NCBI RefSeq assembly: GCF_015840915.1
Contig: NZ_CP060398.1
Location: forward strand, 1 to 64,000
Length of the DNA stretch: 64,000 bases
Reading direction: 5' to 3'
Source of the DNA: Synechococcus sp. CBW1002
GTDB taxonomy: Bacteria > Cyanobacteriota > Cyanobacteriia > PCC-6307 > Cyanobiaceae
Shown here: one piece after another, positions 48,615-58,660 of the stretch
How the letters are laid out: each line of letters opens with the position of its first letter
How positions within the stretch are numbered: the stretch's first letter is position 1
The notes under the pieces: model-generated
Database searches by the model: none
What the model was told of the DNA's origin: nothing
Seen by the model: the letters and a program-made list of their open reading frames with translations, nothing else
Made by a program: the position numbers and the translations under genes

Positions 48615-49076
48615 TCAGACCGGACAGCCCGCAGGGGCGGAAGAGGCCGGCTCAGCCAGACCAGCAGCCATCAGACCGGTTTCAAGATAGTCGGAGGAGT
48701 CGATGCGGCGCACCCTTGCCTGCAAGCGACCTTGCTCCTGTCCAAGGGGGCGGAGATTCACAGCTGTTCTGCGGGGCAGTTGCTGCCGCAACCAGGCCTG
48801 AGCGGCCTCCTGCTCCTCTGGCTGCACATGGATACAGGCCATCTCGACCTCATAGTTGCGATTGCCGTCACCCACCTGAAGCAATGTGCCGTTGCGGACC
48901 TGCAGCACATCGGCGGCCCCTGCAATGGGCACCCCGACGGTGAGGAGGCTCGCCATCAGCAGGCCGAGGCCGACCAGGCGAGTCACTATCCCCAGGAGAA
49001 GATCCTGGCGGCGAGCGGAGCCGGAGCCTGAAGCCTGCGCTCTGTGAGCAGGGCAGGCCGTAGGCAGCAGCAGCAC
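48615..49076 (-). CDS. Secreted SNase-like protein, probably inactive
   Basis: The 153-residue frame has a signal-like segment (VGLGLLMASLLTVGVPIAGA) and a mature domain resembling staphylococcal-nuclease (thermonuclease) folds: LQVGDGNRNYEVEMACIH, AQAWLRQQLPRRTAVNLRPL, GRLQARVRRIDSSDYLETGL and MAAGLAEP. The Asp/Glu/Arg set needed for catalysis is not clearly present, so a binding role is as likely as nuclease activity. It starts 5 bases after ilvB on the same strand. A GTG start just before the signal segment is also possible. Confidence 0.65.
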   Translation of the reverse strand: MLLLPTACPAHRAQASGSGSARRQDLLLGIVTRLVGLGLLMASLLTVGVPIAGAADVLQVRNGTLLQVGDGNRNYEVEMACIHVQPEEQEAAQAWLRQQLPRRTAVNLRPLGQEQGRLQARVRRIDSSDYLETGLMAAGLAEPASSAPAGCPV

Positions 49077-49081
49077 GATGT

Positions 49082-50983
49082 TCAGAGCTTGGCTCCGCAG
49101 CTGGGGCAGTAGAGGTGGGCGCTGGAGGTGCTGGATCCGCAGGCGTTGCAGTGACGGGTGGTATCGATGGCCAGTTCGGGATGGCTGGGCAGACCCACCA
49201 TCTGGGCATTGCTGGCGCCGGGGGGAACCATCGGGTAGCAGTTCTCATTTCGCCGCACCCGAACATCGATAAAAGCGGGGCCTGGATGGGCCAGGGCTTC
49301 GCGCAACTTCAGGTGAAGCTGTTCTCGCTCCTTGATCAGCACGCCGCGAACACCGAAGGACTCGGCCAGGGTGACGAAGTCCGGCATGCCGCCGGTCATC
49401 TCGGAGGAAGAGTAACGCTCGTCATAGAAGCTCTCCTGCCACTGGCGCACCATGCCCTGCCAGCCATTGTTGATCACCACCACCTTCACCGGCAGGTCGT
49501 ACTGGCTGATCGTGCCGAGCTCCTGGATGTTCATCAGGATGCTGGCGTCGCCAGCCACACAGATCACCTGCGCCTGCGGGAAGGCGGTCTGAACGCCCAT
49601 GGCAGCGGGCATGCCGAAGCCCATGGTGCCCAGGCCAGCGGAGCTGATCCAGTGGCGCGGGCCGTTGTGGAGGAACTGGGCCGCCCACATCTGATGCTGG
49701 CCCACATCGGTGGTGACGTAGGCCTCGGGCGCCAGGTCCCGCAGGGCCACCATCACCTCCTGAGGAGCGATCTCGCCCTCGGGGGCCGGCACCACCAGGG
49801 GGTAGTGGTGCTTCCAGGTGTCGATTCTCTCCAGCCAGGCCTGGGTGCGACCGGCCGAATCGTCGCCGCTGGACGCCGCCAGCAGGGCCTGCAGGGCCTG
49901 CTTCACATCCGCCACCACCGGCACCTCGGGTACTCGGTTCTTGCCCACCTCGGCGGCATCGATATCGATGTGAATCACCTGGGCCCGGGGGGCGAAGCTG
50001 TCGAGTCGGCCGGTGACGCGGTCGTCGAAGCGGGCCCCGACGGCGATCAGCAGATCGCACTCGGTCACCGCAAAGTTGGCGTAGGCGGTGCCGTGCATGC
50101 CGAGCATGCCCACCGCCAGGGGATGGGTCTCATCGAAGGCACCCTTGCCCATCAAGGTGGTGGTGACAGGCAGCCGGAAGCGCTCGGCCAGCTGATGGAC
50201 CGCCGCATGGGCGCCGCTGCTGATCGCGCCACCACCCACGTAGAGCAGGGGCCGGCGGGCCTGGCGGATCAGATCGAGGGCGGCGCGGATCGCCTCAGGC
50301 CTGGGCGCCGGTGGCAGCTGGTAGCCGGCCGGCTTCACCGAACCGGGCTCCACCGGCACATAGTCGAACTCCTCAACGCCCACATCCTTGGGCACATCGA
50401 TCAACACGGGCCCGGGGCGACCGGTGGCGGCGATCAGGAAGGCCTCGGCGACGATCCGGCCGATGTCGGCGGGGTCGCGCACCACCCAGGAGTGCTTCAC
50501 GATCGGCAGCGTGATGCCGAAGATGTCGGTTTCCTGGAAGGCGTCTGTACCGATCGCGGCGCGGGGAACCTGGCCGGTGATCACCACCATCGGCACCGAA
50601 TCCATCTGGGCCGTGGCGATGCCGGTCACCAGGTTGGTGGCGCCGGGGCCGGAGGTGCCGAAACAGACCCCGACTCTGCCGGTGGCGCGGGCGTAGGCAT
50701 CGGCGGCGTGGGTGCCGCCCTGCTCGTGCCGCACCAGGATGTGTTTCAGCCAGCCGCGGGCTTCCGCCTTGTGCAGCTCGTCATAGATGGGCAGGATCGC
50801 GCCGCCCGGATAGCCGAAGATATGGTCGACACCATGGCGCCTGAGGGCATCCATCAGGGCATAGGCCCCTGTGACCCGCAGCGGCGTCGATGCGGCTACC
50901 GGCGCTAGCTCCTGAGCAGGCTGCCCAGCGGAGGACGGGGTGACCGCGGCCTGGGCCGCCGGAGTAAGGGGCGTGAGCGTCAC
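49082..50983 (-). CDS. ilvB: Acetolactate synthase large subunit with C-terminal zinc-ribbon-like tail
   Basis: IlvB condenses two pyruvates (or pyruvate with 2-ketobutyrate) using ThDP, the first common step to branched-chain amino acids. The 633-residue protein has the catalytic-Glu region [18 protein letters not shown]-contact regions, and the ThDP motif [19 protein letters not shown] ending at NN. After the normal end (GLPSHPELA) it adds about 30 residues with Cys612, Cys615, Cys626 and Cys629 in a C-x2-C-x10-C-x2-C pattern, a likely zinc ribbon. The regulatory small subunit is not in the window. Confidence 0.94.
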   Translation of the reverse strand: MTLTPLTPAAQAAVTPSSAGQPAQELAPVAASTPLRVTGAYALMDALRRHGVDHIFGYPGGAILPIYDELHKAEARGWLKHILVRHEQGGTHAADAYARATGRVGVCFGTSGPGATNLVTGIATAQMDSVPMVVITGQVPRAAIGTDAFQETDIFGITLPIVKHSWVVRDPADIGRIVAEAFLIAATGRPGPVLIDVPKDVGVEEFDYVPVEPGSVKPAGYQLPPAPRPEAIRAALDLIRQARRPLLYVGGGAISSGAHAAVHQLAERFRLPVTTTLMGKGAFDETHPLAVGMLGMHGTAYANFAVTECDLLIAVGARFDDRVTGRLDSFAPRAQVIHIDIDAAEVGKNRVPEVPVVADVKQALQALLAASSGDDSAGRTQAWLERIDTWKHHYPLVVPAPEGEIAPQEVMVALRDLAPEAYVTTDVGQHQMWAAQFLHNGPRHWISSAGLGTMGFGMPAAMGVQTAFPQAQVICVAGDASILMNIQELGTISQYDLPVKVVVINNGWQGMVRQWQESFYDERYSSSEMTGGMPDFVTLAESFGVRGVLIKEREQLHLKLREALAHPGPAFIDVRVRRNENCYPMVPPGASNAQMVGLPSHPELAIDTTRHCNACGSSTSSAHLYCPSCGAKL

Positions 50984-51057
50984 GGCTGCAGCAGGCCAGG
51001 CTTCTGGCCATTCTGATGGACTGGCTCAACCTTAAGCGTCGGGACTGGAGTTGGGGA

Positions 51058-51618
51058 TCAGCGCGCCGCTTGGGCCGCCTGGCTGCGGCGCCGGCTCTCG
51101 GCCATGGCCCTGAGGATCAGGGCAGGATCGAGCCAGCGACCCTGATGGCGGATGCCCCAGTGCAGATGGGGACCTGTGGTGCGGCCACTCATGCCCACAT
51201 GGCCGATCAGCTGGCCGGTTCGGACCGCCTGGCCTGACCGCAGCTGCACAGGGCCGCTGCGGTAGATGCCGCCGGATCCGGATCCGGCCAGGTGGCAATA
51301 GATGTGTTCATAGGCACCGGAGCGGATCACCAGGCCCACACCGCAGGCGCCATCGTGGATCACATCAGTTACTACGCCGCCCCACCAGCTGTGGATCCCT
51401 GAACCCATCGGTGCGGCGATGTCGAGGCCGTAGTGGGGCTCGCTCCAGCCGCCGGAGCGCACCCGCAGGCCGAAATGGCTGGTGTAGCCCGAAAAACTGG
51501 CCACAGGGAAGGCTCCCTGCTGCCAGCGGGTGCGGTTGCTGGCCCCCGCCGGACGATCCACCGCCGCGTTGATCCACAGGCCTGCCAGCAGAGCACCGCT
51601 GAGCCCACGGCGAGCCAT
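51058..51618 (-). CDS. M23-family peptidoglycan endopeptidase, exported
   Basis: This 186-residue LytM-type metallopeptidase has a short signal-like N-terminus (GLSGALLAGLWINAAVDRPA) and the M23 zinc motifs HYGLDIAAPMGSG and GPHLHWGIRHQG, with the conserved YEHIYCHL between. It should cleave cell-wall cross-links or act as an activator in the periplasm. The ATG at 51618 was chosen. The longer frame to 51705 overlaps the hemH end and lacks family sequence. Confidence 0.9.
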   Translation of the reverse strand: MARRGLSGALLAGLWINAAVDRPAGASNRTRWQQGAFPVASFSGYTSHFGLRVRSGGWSEPHYGLDIAAPMGSGIHSWWGGVVTDVIHDGACGVGLVIRSGAYEHIYCHLAGSGSGGIYRSGPVQLRSGQAVRTGQLIGHVGMSGRTTGPHLHWGIRHQGRWLDPALILRAMAESRRRSQAAQAAR

Positions 51619-51667
51619 GACGGGCCACCGCCAGGAACCGGCTGCGGCGCGGAAGCGGAACAACTGC

Positions 51668-52921
51668 TTAGAGGAGACCAATGGCATGGAGGGGACCCCG
51701 ACCACTGAGCAACTCCAGCAGGAACGCGGAAAATCCCACCATGGCCAGCCGGCCGTTCCATACCTCCGAGCTGTTGTTCCACCCCCAGGCCCACTTGTCC
51801 TGCGGATAGAGCTTCACTGTGGTGGACAGGGCCGCCGCCTGATCGAGGTTCACCTCGGGGCCTGCCATCGACTGCTGCACCAGATCCGCCAGACCCGAGA
51901 TGAAGGTGGGATCGATATCCAGGGCCGGAACCCTGCGGAAGTTGGTGATGCCCGATTCGGTGGCGATCTCGCGATATTCGATATCGATTTCCTCAAGGGT
52001 TTCGATGTGCTCGCTCACGAAGCTGATCGGCACCACCACCAGGTCTTTGACCCCCTGCTCCCCCAGCTCATGCAGGGCTTCATCGGTGTAGGGCTTCAGC
52101 CATTCCACCGGGCCGACCCGGCTCTGGTAGGCCAAGGTGAAGGGATTGCGGTGGCCCAGCCGCTCCGCCAGGCGATCCATGATCAGGGCCGCGCAGGCCT
52201 CGATTTCCTGCTGGTAGGGATCACCGGCCTCCTCGACATAGCTCTTCGGAACACCATGGGCACTGAAGAACACATGGGCGCTGGCGGGATCGGGGCAGGC
52301 CGCCACCTGCCGTTCAATCAGGCCGGCCATGGCATTCACGTAGCCGGGGTGGTCGTAATAGCTGCGGATGCAGCGGATCGGCAGGTGGGCGAAATCCGGA
52401 TCGCTCTGGCGCAGACGCTGCAGCTCGCGAAAGCTGGAGCCACTGGTGCTGATCGAGAAGTGTGGATAGAGGGGCAACACCACGACTTCGTGGATGCCAT
52501 CGGCCTTCATATCCGACACGGCGGATTCGGTGAAGGGATGCCAGTAGCGCATCGCCACGTAGGTGGTGGCCTCCAGGCCCCGCTGGCGCAGCACGCTCTG
52601 CAGCTCGCGGGCCTGCTGTTCGGTGATGCGGCGCAGGGGGGAACCACCGCCGATCGAGCGGTAGGCCTCCCGGGATTTGCCACTGCGCAGGGTGCTGATC
52701 AGCCAGGCCAGGGGCTTCTGCAGCGCCGGCGTCGGCAGGCGGATGATCTCCGGATCGGCAAAAAGGTTGTAGAGGAACGGCCCCACATCCTGGATCCGCT
52801 CCGGTCCGCCCAGGTTGAGCAGAACCACGCCCACCTTGCCGCGCCCCTCGGCACAGCCGCCCTCCTGTCTGGTGCCTGCGCCCGTGCTGGTCTCGACCGG
52901 GCTGCTGTCGACCTGAGTCAT
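51668..52921 (-). CDS. hemH: Ferrochelatase with C-terminal chlorophyll-binding-like helix
   Basis: HemH inserts Fe2+ into protoporphyrin IX, the last step of heme synthesis. The 417-residue protein has [11 protein letters not shown] near the start, [14 protein letters not shown], the catalytic [19 protein letters not shown] and [21 protein letters not shown] linker and a final LHC/HliP-type segment ([20 protein letters not shown]) follow, as in other cyanobacterial and plastid ferrochelatases. The ATG at 52921 is followed by an Asp/Ser-rich stretch before the core. Confidence 0.95.
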   Translation of the reverse strand: MTQVDSSPVETSTGAGTRQEGGCAEGRGKVGVVLLNLGGPERIQDVGPFLYNLFADPEIIRLPTPALQKPLAWLISTLRSGKSREAYRSIGGGSPLRRITEQQARELQSVLRQRGLEATTYVAMRYWHPFTESAVSDMKADGIHEVVVLPLYPHFSISTSGSSFRELQRLRQSDPDFAHLPIRCIRSYYDHPGYVNAMAGLIERQVAACPDPASAHVFFSAHGVPKSYVEEAGDPYQQEIEACAALIMDRLAERLGHRNPFTLAYQSRVGPVEWLKPYTDEALHELGEQGVKDLVVVPISFVSEHIETLEEIDIEYREIATESGITNFRRVPALDIDPTFISGLADLVQQSMAGPEVNLDQAAALSTTVKLYPQDKWAWGWNNSSEVWNGRLAMVGFSAFLLELLSGRGPLHAIGLL

Positions 52922-53031
52922 GCCCGGCGAAAAGCGGCGAAAGACGAGGTCGAGCGTAACGCTGTCCCTTTGCCCCTGGTGTCGCGGCAGTCGGATCGGT
53001 AAGTTCAGCGCCCGCCACCGCAGGATCAACC

Positions 53032-54447
53032 GTGGATCCCGCCCTTCAGGAGCGCATCCTCCGCCGGAACGCCCTGATGGCCAGCAGCGGCATCGCCCTG
53101 CGGCTGGAGGCCCGCGGCCAGCGGCTCGGCCTGCGGGGGCCGCTGCCCTGCCGCAACGGCGACGGCATGCGGGTGCAGCGGATCAGCCTCGGTCTGCCCT
53201 TGAGCGAGGCGGGACTGGAGGAGGCCGAGCAGCAGTTGCGGCAGGTGGTGCAGGAGCTGCAACACCAGCGTTTCCGCTGGGATGACTGGAGCAGCGCCGG
53301 TAGGGATCGCCCCAGCCAGGCAGCCCCATTGAGATCCGTCAAAACCGGAGCCAAGCCCAGCGTGCGGTCGATCGGCAGTAGCCAGGCAACCGCCGCTGCC
53401 ACCGGTACGACCACGACATCCAGGCGCCGCGCCACGGCGCGGCAGGAGAGCGCACGGCTCCGCCGACAAAGCCAGTCCCAGCTCAGCAGCGCCAACAGCC
53501 GCACCATCGCCAGCCGGATCACCGCACCGACCACCACAGCGACGATCGGGGGGATGGAAGCCCTGATCGATGACTTCGAAACGGCCTTCTTCAGCGATCC
53601 GAAGCGGCGGCGCAATCCCGCCGGCAGTCGCACCACCTGGAGCAGCGCCTACCAGCCCTACCTTCGGCGTCTGGCGGTCCAGTGCAGCAGCGACGGAGCT
53701 TCATCAGGCCGCCGGTGCGTTCTGGATGCGGCCCTGCTCGAGCAGGTGCTGGACAGCTACGCCCCCACCAGCCGCAGCCGCCAGCAGTGCGGCACCGCCC
53801 TGGCCGCCCTGGCGCGCCACCTGGACCTGGACCTGCCGGCGGACTGGACTGAGCGCGCCGCCGGCTACGGACTCCACACCGCCCAGTTCCGCCATCTCCC
53901 AAGTGACGCGCAGGTGCAGCAGTGGGTCGAGCGGATTCCCAATCCCGGCTGGCGCCTGGCCTACGGACTGATGGCCACCTACGGGCTGCGCAACCACGAA
54001 GTGTTCTTCTGCGATCTCTCGGCCCTGGCCCCCGGCGGTGATCGGGTGCTGCGGGTCCTGCCCACCAGCAAGACCGGCGAGCACCAGGTGTGGCCCTTCC
54101 AGCCCGACTGGGTGGAGCGCTTCGGGCTGGAACGGCTCGTGCTCGAGCCGGAGGCCCTGCCGCAGGTGTGCACCGATCTGCGCCGCACCACTCTGCAGCA
54201 GGTGGGTCGGCGAGTGGCCGAGCAGTTCCGCCGCTATGACCTGCCGCTCACCCCTTACGACCTGCGCCATGCCTGGGCGGTGCGCACGATCCACATCGGA
54301 CTGCCGGACACGGTGGCGGCGCGGATGATGGGCCACTCGGTGGCGATCCACACCCGCACCTATCACCACTGGATCACCCGGCGCGATCAGCAGCAGGCGG
54401 TGGATGCGGCCCTGGCCCGCAGCCGCTACGGCCAGCAGGCCGCCTGA
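53032..54447 (+). CDS. Tyrosine recombinase/integrase-family protein
   Basis: The 471-residue protein has an N-terminal ALIDAD-like segment, a long low-complexity Arg/Ser/Thr/Ala region (about 95-175) and a C-terminal tyrosine-recombinase catalytic domain. Visible elements are Arg in YGLRNHE, Lys in LPTSKTGEH, the box II segment TPYDLRHAW (first His of H-x-x-R replaced by Tyr), MGHS, and the nucleophile Tyr in HTRTYHHW (codon 54361-54363). No att site, phage gene or transposon is beside it, so it may be a resident chromosomal recombinase. The start is a GTG. Confidence 0.85.
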   Translation: MDPALQERILRRNALMASSGIALRLEARGQRLGLRGPLPCRNGDGMRVQRISLGLPLSEAGLEEAEQQLRQVVQELQHQRFRWDDWSSAGRDRPSQAAPLRSVKTGAKPSVRSIGSSQATAAATGTTTTSRRRATARQESARLRRQSQSQLSSANSRTIASRITAPTTTATIGGMEALIDDFETAFFSDPKRRRNPAGSRTTWSSAYQPYLRRLAVQCSSDGASSGRRCVLDAALLEQVLDSYAPTSRSRQQCGTALAALARHLDLDLPADWTERAAGYGLHTAQFRHLPSDAQVQQWVERIPNPGWRLAYGLMATYGLRNHEVFFCDLSALAPGGDRVLRVLPTSKTGEHQVWPFQPDWVERFGLERLVLEPEALPQVCTDLRRTTLQQVGRRVAEQFRRYDLPLTPYDLRHAWAVRTIHIGLPDTVAARMMGHSVAIHTRTYHHWITRRDQQQAVDAALARSRYGQQAA

Positions 54448-54484
54448 TTCAGCGCTCCTGATCCAGACCACCTGATTCAGACCG
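54443..54484. repeat. Three-copy 14-bp direct repeat before cobO
   Basis: CCTGATTCAG (54443-54452), CCTGATCCAG (54457-54466) and CCTGATTCAG (54471-54480) lie at an exact 14-base period. The first copy includes the recombinase stop codon. They end about 55 bases before the cobO start. Confidence 0.7.
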
Positions 54485-54535
54485 CCGCCGCCTTCCGCCA
54501 CAGTGGGCCCAGTCCTGCGGTCCCACGACCAGCAC

Positions 54536-55231
54536 ATGAGCGATCCGGCAGCCTCCTCGACGACGCCCGATGCGAACAGCCTCGATCAGGTGGCCGCCGA
54601 GCTGGGTCCAGGCGGCGACCTGGCCCCCGAAGCCGACCAGGAGTCCTACCGCCGCCGCATGGCCCGCCGCCAGGAAGTGCAGCGGCAGCGCGTCGGAGAG
54701 CGCAACCTCGAAAAGGGCCTGGTGCTGGTGTTCACCGGCGACGGCAAGGGCAAGACCACCGCAGCGCTGGGGCTGGTGCTGCGCACCCTCGGCCACGGCG
54801 AGCAGGTGGCGGTGGTGCAGTTCATCAAGGGCGGCTGGCAGCCTGGCGAGGCCAAGGCCCTGCAACTGTTCGGCGAGGCCCTGGCCTGGCACGCCCTGGG
54901 AGAGGGCTTCACCTGGGAGACCCAGGACCGGGAACGCGACCGTCAACTGGTGCAACAGGCGTGGCAGCGCTCCCTCTCCTACCTGGCGGACGGGGGGCGC
55001 AAGCTGGTGGTGCTGGATGAGGTGAACGTGGCTCTCAAGCTGGGTTACCTCTCGATCGAGCAGGTGATCGAGGGCCTGGCCCAGCGCCCGCCCCTCACCC
55101 ACGTGGCCCTGACGGGCCGGGGGGCGCCACCAGCCTTGCTGGAACGGGCCGATCTGGTCACGGAGATGAAGCTGGTCCGCCACCCCTTCCGCGAGCAGGG
55201 GGTGAAGGCCCAGGCGGGCATCGAATTCTGA
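54536..55231 (+). CDS. cobO: Cob(I)yrinic acid a,c-diamide adenosyltransferase
   Basis: CobO adds the 5'-deoxyadenosyl group to cobalt in the cobamide pathway. The 231-residue protein has a polar N-terminal region (1-55), the P-loop FTGDGKGKTTAALGLVLRT, the segment FIKGGWQPGEAKALQLFG, and LVVLDEVNVALKLGYL with the Walker B-like Asp-Glu. The end HPFREQGVKAQAGIEF is the CobO signature. The ATG at 54536 was chosen. Confidence 0.94.
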   Translation: MSDPAASSTTPDANSLDQVAAELGPGGDLAPEADQESYRRRMARRQEVQRQRVGERNLEKGLVLVFTGDGKGKTTAALGLVLRTLGHGEQVAVVQFIKGGWQPGEAKALQLFGEALAWHALGEGFTWETQDRERDRQLVQQAWQRSLSYLADGGRKLVVLDEVNVALKLGYLSIEQVIEGLAQRPPLTHVALTGRGAPPALLERADLVTEMKLVRHPFREQGVKAQAGIEF

Positions 55232-55256
55232 GCCTGTTTCCGTCGGGTGACCGAGG

Positions 55257-55442
55257 TCAGCCCAGGTCCCGCTGCAGCGGCGTCAGAGCATGCAGCAGCA
55301 CTGACAGACCGCTGACCAGCACAGCACGATGAACCTCCGGTTCACTCCAGAAACCCGGCTGGTCGTTGCCCCGCTCCAGGGCTGAGAGAGTGAGCCGGGC
55401 CAGCACGGCGCTGGAGCGCGGTGCCTGGGGATCGCTGGCCAT
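55257..55442 (-). CDS. Small protein of unknown function
   Basis: A 61-residue frame from ATG 55442, rich in Leu and Ala, with [20 protein letters not shown] and a C-terminal hydrophobic stretch [16 protein letters not shown] do not recognise it. It is convergent with cobO and divergent from pyrH. It may be a real picocyanobacterial orphan or a chance frame. Confidence 0.45.
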   Translation of the reverse strand: MASDPQAPRSSAVLARLTLSALERGNDQPGFWSEPEVHRAVLVSGLSVLLHALTPLQRDLG

Positions 55443-55564
55443 CGGGCACGGGGCGAAGGAAGGAGCCGAGGACCTCTGGGGCCGCATGGAACCAGCACCA
55501 CCCTCAAGCCTTCCTTGGATCGGGGTTGGCATGGTTGCTACGGTGCGGGCGATTGTGGATGTCG

Positions 55565-56278
55565 ATGGCCTACAAGCGCGTCCTCCTGAAGCTCAGCGGC
55601 GAGGCGCTGATGGGCGACCAGGGTTATGGCATCGATCCCGCCATCGTTCAGTCGATCGCCAGGGATGTGGCCGAGGTGGTGGCCAGCGGCACGGAGCTGG
55701 CCATCGTGGTGGGCGGCGGCAACATCTTCCGGGGCCTTAAAGGTTCCGCCGCCGGCATGGACCGGGCCACCGCCGACTACGTGGGTATGCTCGCCACCGT
55801 GATGAATGCCATCACCCTGCAGGATGGCCTCGAGCAGGCCGGCATCCCGACCCGGGTGCAGAGCGCCATTTCGATGCAGGAGGTGGCGGAGCCCTACATC
55901 CGTCGCCGTGCCATCCGACACCTCGAAAAGGGCCGGGTGGTGATCTTCGGGGCCGGCTGCGGCAATCCCTTCTTCACCACCGACACCACCGCCGCCCTGC
56001 GGGCGGCGGAAATCAATGCCGATGTGGTGTTCAAAGCCACCAAGGTGGACGGCGTCTACGACATGGATCCGGCCAAGCACCCTGACGCGGTGCGCTACGA
56101 CACGCTCACCTTCCTGGACGTGCTCAGCGGCGAACTGGAAGTGATGGACAGCACCGCGATCGCGCTGTGCAAGGACAATGCCATCCCGATCGTGGTGTTT
56201 GACCTGTTTGGTGCGGGCAACATCGGGCGGGCCGTTTCAGGCCAGTCGATCGGAACCCGTATCGTTCCCTCGCGTTGA
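55565..56278 (+). CDS. pyrH: UMP kinase
   Basis: PyrH phosphorylates UMP to UDP with ATP. The 237-residue amino-acid-kinase-fold protein starts [20 protein letters not shown], then has [33 protein letters not shown] and the end [16 protein letters not shown]. The ATG at 55565 is preferred; an ATG two codons upstream at 55559 is possible. It is followed after 89 bases by frr, the usual pyrH-frr pairing. Confidence 0.96.
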   Translation: MAYKRVLLKLSGEALMGDQGYGIDPAIVQSIARDVAEVVASGTELAIVVGGGNIFRGLKGSAAGMDRATADYVGMLATVMNAITLQDGLEQAGIPTRVQSAISMQEVAEPYIRRRAIRHLEKGRVVIFGAGCGNPFFTTDTTAALRAAEINADVVFKATKVDGVYDMDPAKHPDAVRYDTLTFLDVLSGELEVMDSTAIALCKDNAIPIVVFDLFGAGNIGRAVSGQSIGTRIVPSR

Positions 56279-56367
56279 CCACTGTTGTGCTGAGCATCAC
56301 CGTGCGCTGAGCACCGTGGCGTGACCTTCGCGCCGTTTCGACTGCATCCCTTCTGCGTCATCCCGTC

Positions 56368-56907
56368 ATGGATCTCGAAGCCAGCATGCGCAAGTCGGTG
56401 GAAGCCACCCAGCGCACCTTCAACACCATCCGCACCGGTCGGGCCAACCCCTCCCTGCTCGACAAGATCAGTGTGGAGTACTACGGCGCTGAAACTCCGC
56501 TGAAATCGCTCGCCACGATCACCACCCCCGATTCACAGACGATCCAGATCCAGCCCTTCGACAGCGGCTCGATCAGCCTGATCGAAAAGGCGATCGCCAT
56601 GAGCGATCTGGGGCTAACCCCCAACAACGACGGCAAATCGATCCGCATCAACATCCCACCCCTGACCGAGGATCGGCGCAAGGAATTCTGCAAGCTCGCC
56701 TCAAAATACGCCGAGGAGGGCAAGGTGGCCTTGCGCAACATCCGCCGCGATGGCATTGACCGGATCAAGAAACTGGAGAAGGAGGGAGAGTTCTCTGAGG
56801 ATCAGAGCCGAGACGAGCAGGAGAAGGTGCAGAAGCTCACCGACCGCTTCATCAGCGAACTGGAGAAGCATCTGACCACCAAGGAAGCTGAGATCCTCAA
56901 GGTCTGA
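56368..56907 (+). CDS. frr: Ribosome recycling factor
   Basis: RRF with EF-G splits the post-termination ribosome. The 179-residue protein starts [20 protein letters not shown], with [36 protein letters not shown] and the final helix [20 protein letters not shown]. Length and motifs are normal. Just upstream the leader has interleaved repeats of GCTGAGCA (56289, 56306) and CACCGTG (56298, 56312). Confidence 0.96.
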   Translation: MDLEASMRKSVEATQRTFNTIRTGRANPSLLDKISVEYYGAETPLKSLATITTPDSQTIQIQPFDSGSISLIEKAIAMSDLGLTPNNDGKSIRINIPPLTEDRRKEFCKLASKYAEEGKVALRNIRRDGIDRIKKLEKEGEFSEDQSRDEQEKVQKLTDRFISELEKHLTTKEAEILKV

Positions 56908-56918
56908 GGGCTGATCCT

Positions 56919-58076
56919 TTGACGCGTGATGTCGAGGTGATCGTGCTGGGGGCTGGCGCCGCCGGCGCCGCTGCTGCCTTCCATCTCAGCCACGCCGGCC
57001 GCCGGGTGCTGCTGTTGGAGCGCCAGAGCTGGCCGCGGCCCAAGGCCTGTGGCGGCGGCATGGCCGCATCGGTGCAGCGCTGGTTCCCCTTCGATCTCAG
57101 CCCGGCGGTGGACCGGGTGATCCGCCGGGTGCGCTTCACCTGGAATCTGGAGGATCCTGTCACGGCCGAGCTCCCCGGAGAGGCGCCGTTCTGGATCGTG
57201 CGCCGCCAGCGGCTTGATCAATATCTGGTCGAGCAGGCGGTGGCGGCGGGCTGCAGCCTGGAGAGCCGCTGGAGCGCGAGCGACGTGAGCCGCCATGACT
57301 CCCTCTGGCAGGTGCGCAGTGACGACGGCCGCCTGGTACGGGCAAACGCCCTGGTGATTGCCGATGGCTCCACCTCCGCCTTCAGCGCACCGCTGGGGCT
57401 GGGCCCGGCCCGGCCCCGCTTTGCCACCACCCTGGCCGCCGAGGTGGATCGAACCACCCAAACCCCGGCAGGCGAAGCCAGCGCCCATGACGATGACACC
57501 GCCCATTTCGAGTTCGGCCTGGTGCACCACGGCTTCTGCTGGGCCTTCCCCCGCCAGGGGGGCATGAGCCTGGGGGTGGGTACCTTCATCGGCCGGGACC
57601 CGGCCGACCATGCGGCCGTGCTGGAGCGGATGCTGCCCAGCCTCGGCTATGCGGCCACGGCCGGTGAGCGCCGTGGCGCTCCCCTGCGCGTCTGGGACGG
57701 CCACCACCGCCTGCATGGCGATGGAGTGATCGCCGTGGGAGATGCCGCCTCACTCTGCGATCCATTCCTGGCGGAAGGGCTGCGACCGGCCCTGATGAGC
57801 GGCAGCAGCGGCGCCGCCTGCCTGGAGCGCTGGTTGGCGGGAGACACCAAGGCTCTCGGGGCCTACACCAGCCAGATGCGAGCCGACTGGGGCGAGTCGA
57901 TGGCCTGGGGCCGGCGGATCGCCCAGGTGTTTTACCGCTTCCCGCGGGTGGGCTATCAGCTGGGGATCAAACGCCCTACCGCGCCGCAGCGCATCGCCCA
58001 GATCCTTTCAGGATCGATGGGCTACGGCGACATCGCCCAACGGGTGATCCGCAGGTTGCTGCTGCAACAGGGCTGA
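56919..58076 (+). CDS. Geranylgeranyl-reductase-family flavoprotein
   Basis: This 385-residue NAD(P)/FAD-dependent oxidoreductase of the ChlP-like family has FAD loop VIVLGAGAAGAAAAFHLSHA and the cysteine-containing segment PRPKACGGGMAASVQRWFPF. The C-terminal motif GVIAVGDAASLCDPFLAEGL follows. ChlP itself is longer and ends differently, so this is more likely a paralogue acting on another isoprenoid, and I assign no symbol. The start is a TTG at 56919, 11 bases after the frr stop. Confidence 0.82.
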   Translation: MTRDVEVIVLGAGAAGAAAAFHLSHAGRRVLLLERQSWPRPKACGGGMAASVQRWFPFDLSPAVDRVIRRVRFTWNLEDPVTAELPGEAPFWIVRRQRLDQYLVEQAVAAGCSLESRWSASDVSRHDSLWQVRSDDGRLVRANALVIADGSTSAFSAPLGLGPARPRFATTLAAEVDRTTQTPAGEASAHDDDTAHFEFGLVHHGFCWAFPRQGGMSLGVGTFIGRDPADHAAVLERMLPSLGYAATAGERRGAPLRVWDGHHRLHGDGVIAVGDAASLCDPFLAEGLRPALMSGSSGAACLERWLAGDTKALGAYTSQMRADWGESMAWGRRIAQVFYRFPRVGYQLGIKRPTAPQRIAQILSGSMGYGDIAQRVIRRLLLQQG

Positions 58077-58175
58077 AACAGAGCTGACCCGGCGCAGCAC
58101 ATCCGAAGGAACTTGAGAGCCTCTGGCGTACAGCCTCGACAGCGCCAGGCTCCATGGCCGGGCCAGCTGGCGTGA

Positions 58176-58553
58176 TCAGGGCTTGATGCAGTCTTTGAGG
58201 TGCCGCAGCCGCTGATCGATCGAGCCGAGCAGCTCAATGGCGAACATGGGAGATTCCTGCACCGCAAACAGGAACTTCTCCCGGTTCATCACCAGCAGCC
58301 TGCAGGGACTGAGGGCACGGGCATTGCCATAGCGGCGGTGTTCGTGGGTGACGAGCGCGCCGGCCCCGAACACATCACCGGCCTCGATCTGCTCGTGGCC
58401 GGTGTCCCCATTCCAGCTGAGCTGGACCGTGCCCTCCAGAACGCCGAACATGCAGTCGCCGGATTCGCCGGAGCGGAAGATCAGCTCACCCTGGGGAACG
58501 GAGACCACCTCGCCGGTGCTGGCCAGGGCGCGCATCGTATCCAGGGCGTTCAC
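58176..58553 (-). CDS. Single cyclic-nucleotide-binding-domain protein
   Basis: This 125-residue protein consists of one cNMP-binding (CAP_ED) domain: VPQGELIFRSGESGDCMFGV, then GTVQLSWNGDTGHEQIEAGD and VFGAGALVTHEHRRYGNARA, where the phosphate-binding cassette should lie. The Arg-Ser/Thr-Ala pattern reads Arg-Tyr-Gly-Asn-Ala. There is no DNA-binding helix-turn-helix, so it is not a transcription factor by itself. It is convergent with the flavoprotein gene and downstream of tal. Confidence 0.88.
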   Translation of the reverse strand: MNALDTMRALASTGEVVSVPQGELIFRSGESGDCMFGVLEGTVQLSWNGDTGHEQIEAGDVFGAGALVTHEHRRYGNARALSPCRLLVMNREKFLFAVQESPMFAIELLGSIDQRLRHLKDCIKP

Positions 58554-58660
58554 AGAAAGCAGGGAGAAGTGACTCCACAGTGTCGCCGATGCCGGGCCCG
58601 ATCGGGTTAACGGTGCCTCAAGGCCGGCGACTGGAGACGCGGCAGGAGTGACTCACTCCC

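Noticed and set aside
49115-50908. Long plus-strand open frame opposite ilvB
   Set aside because: Antisense shadow of acetolactate synthase; no family sequence, and His/Gly-rich composition.
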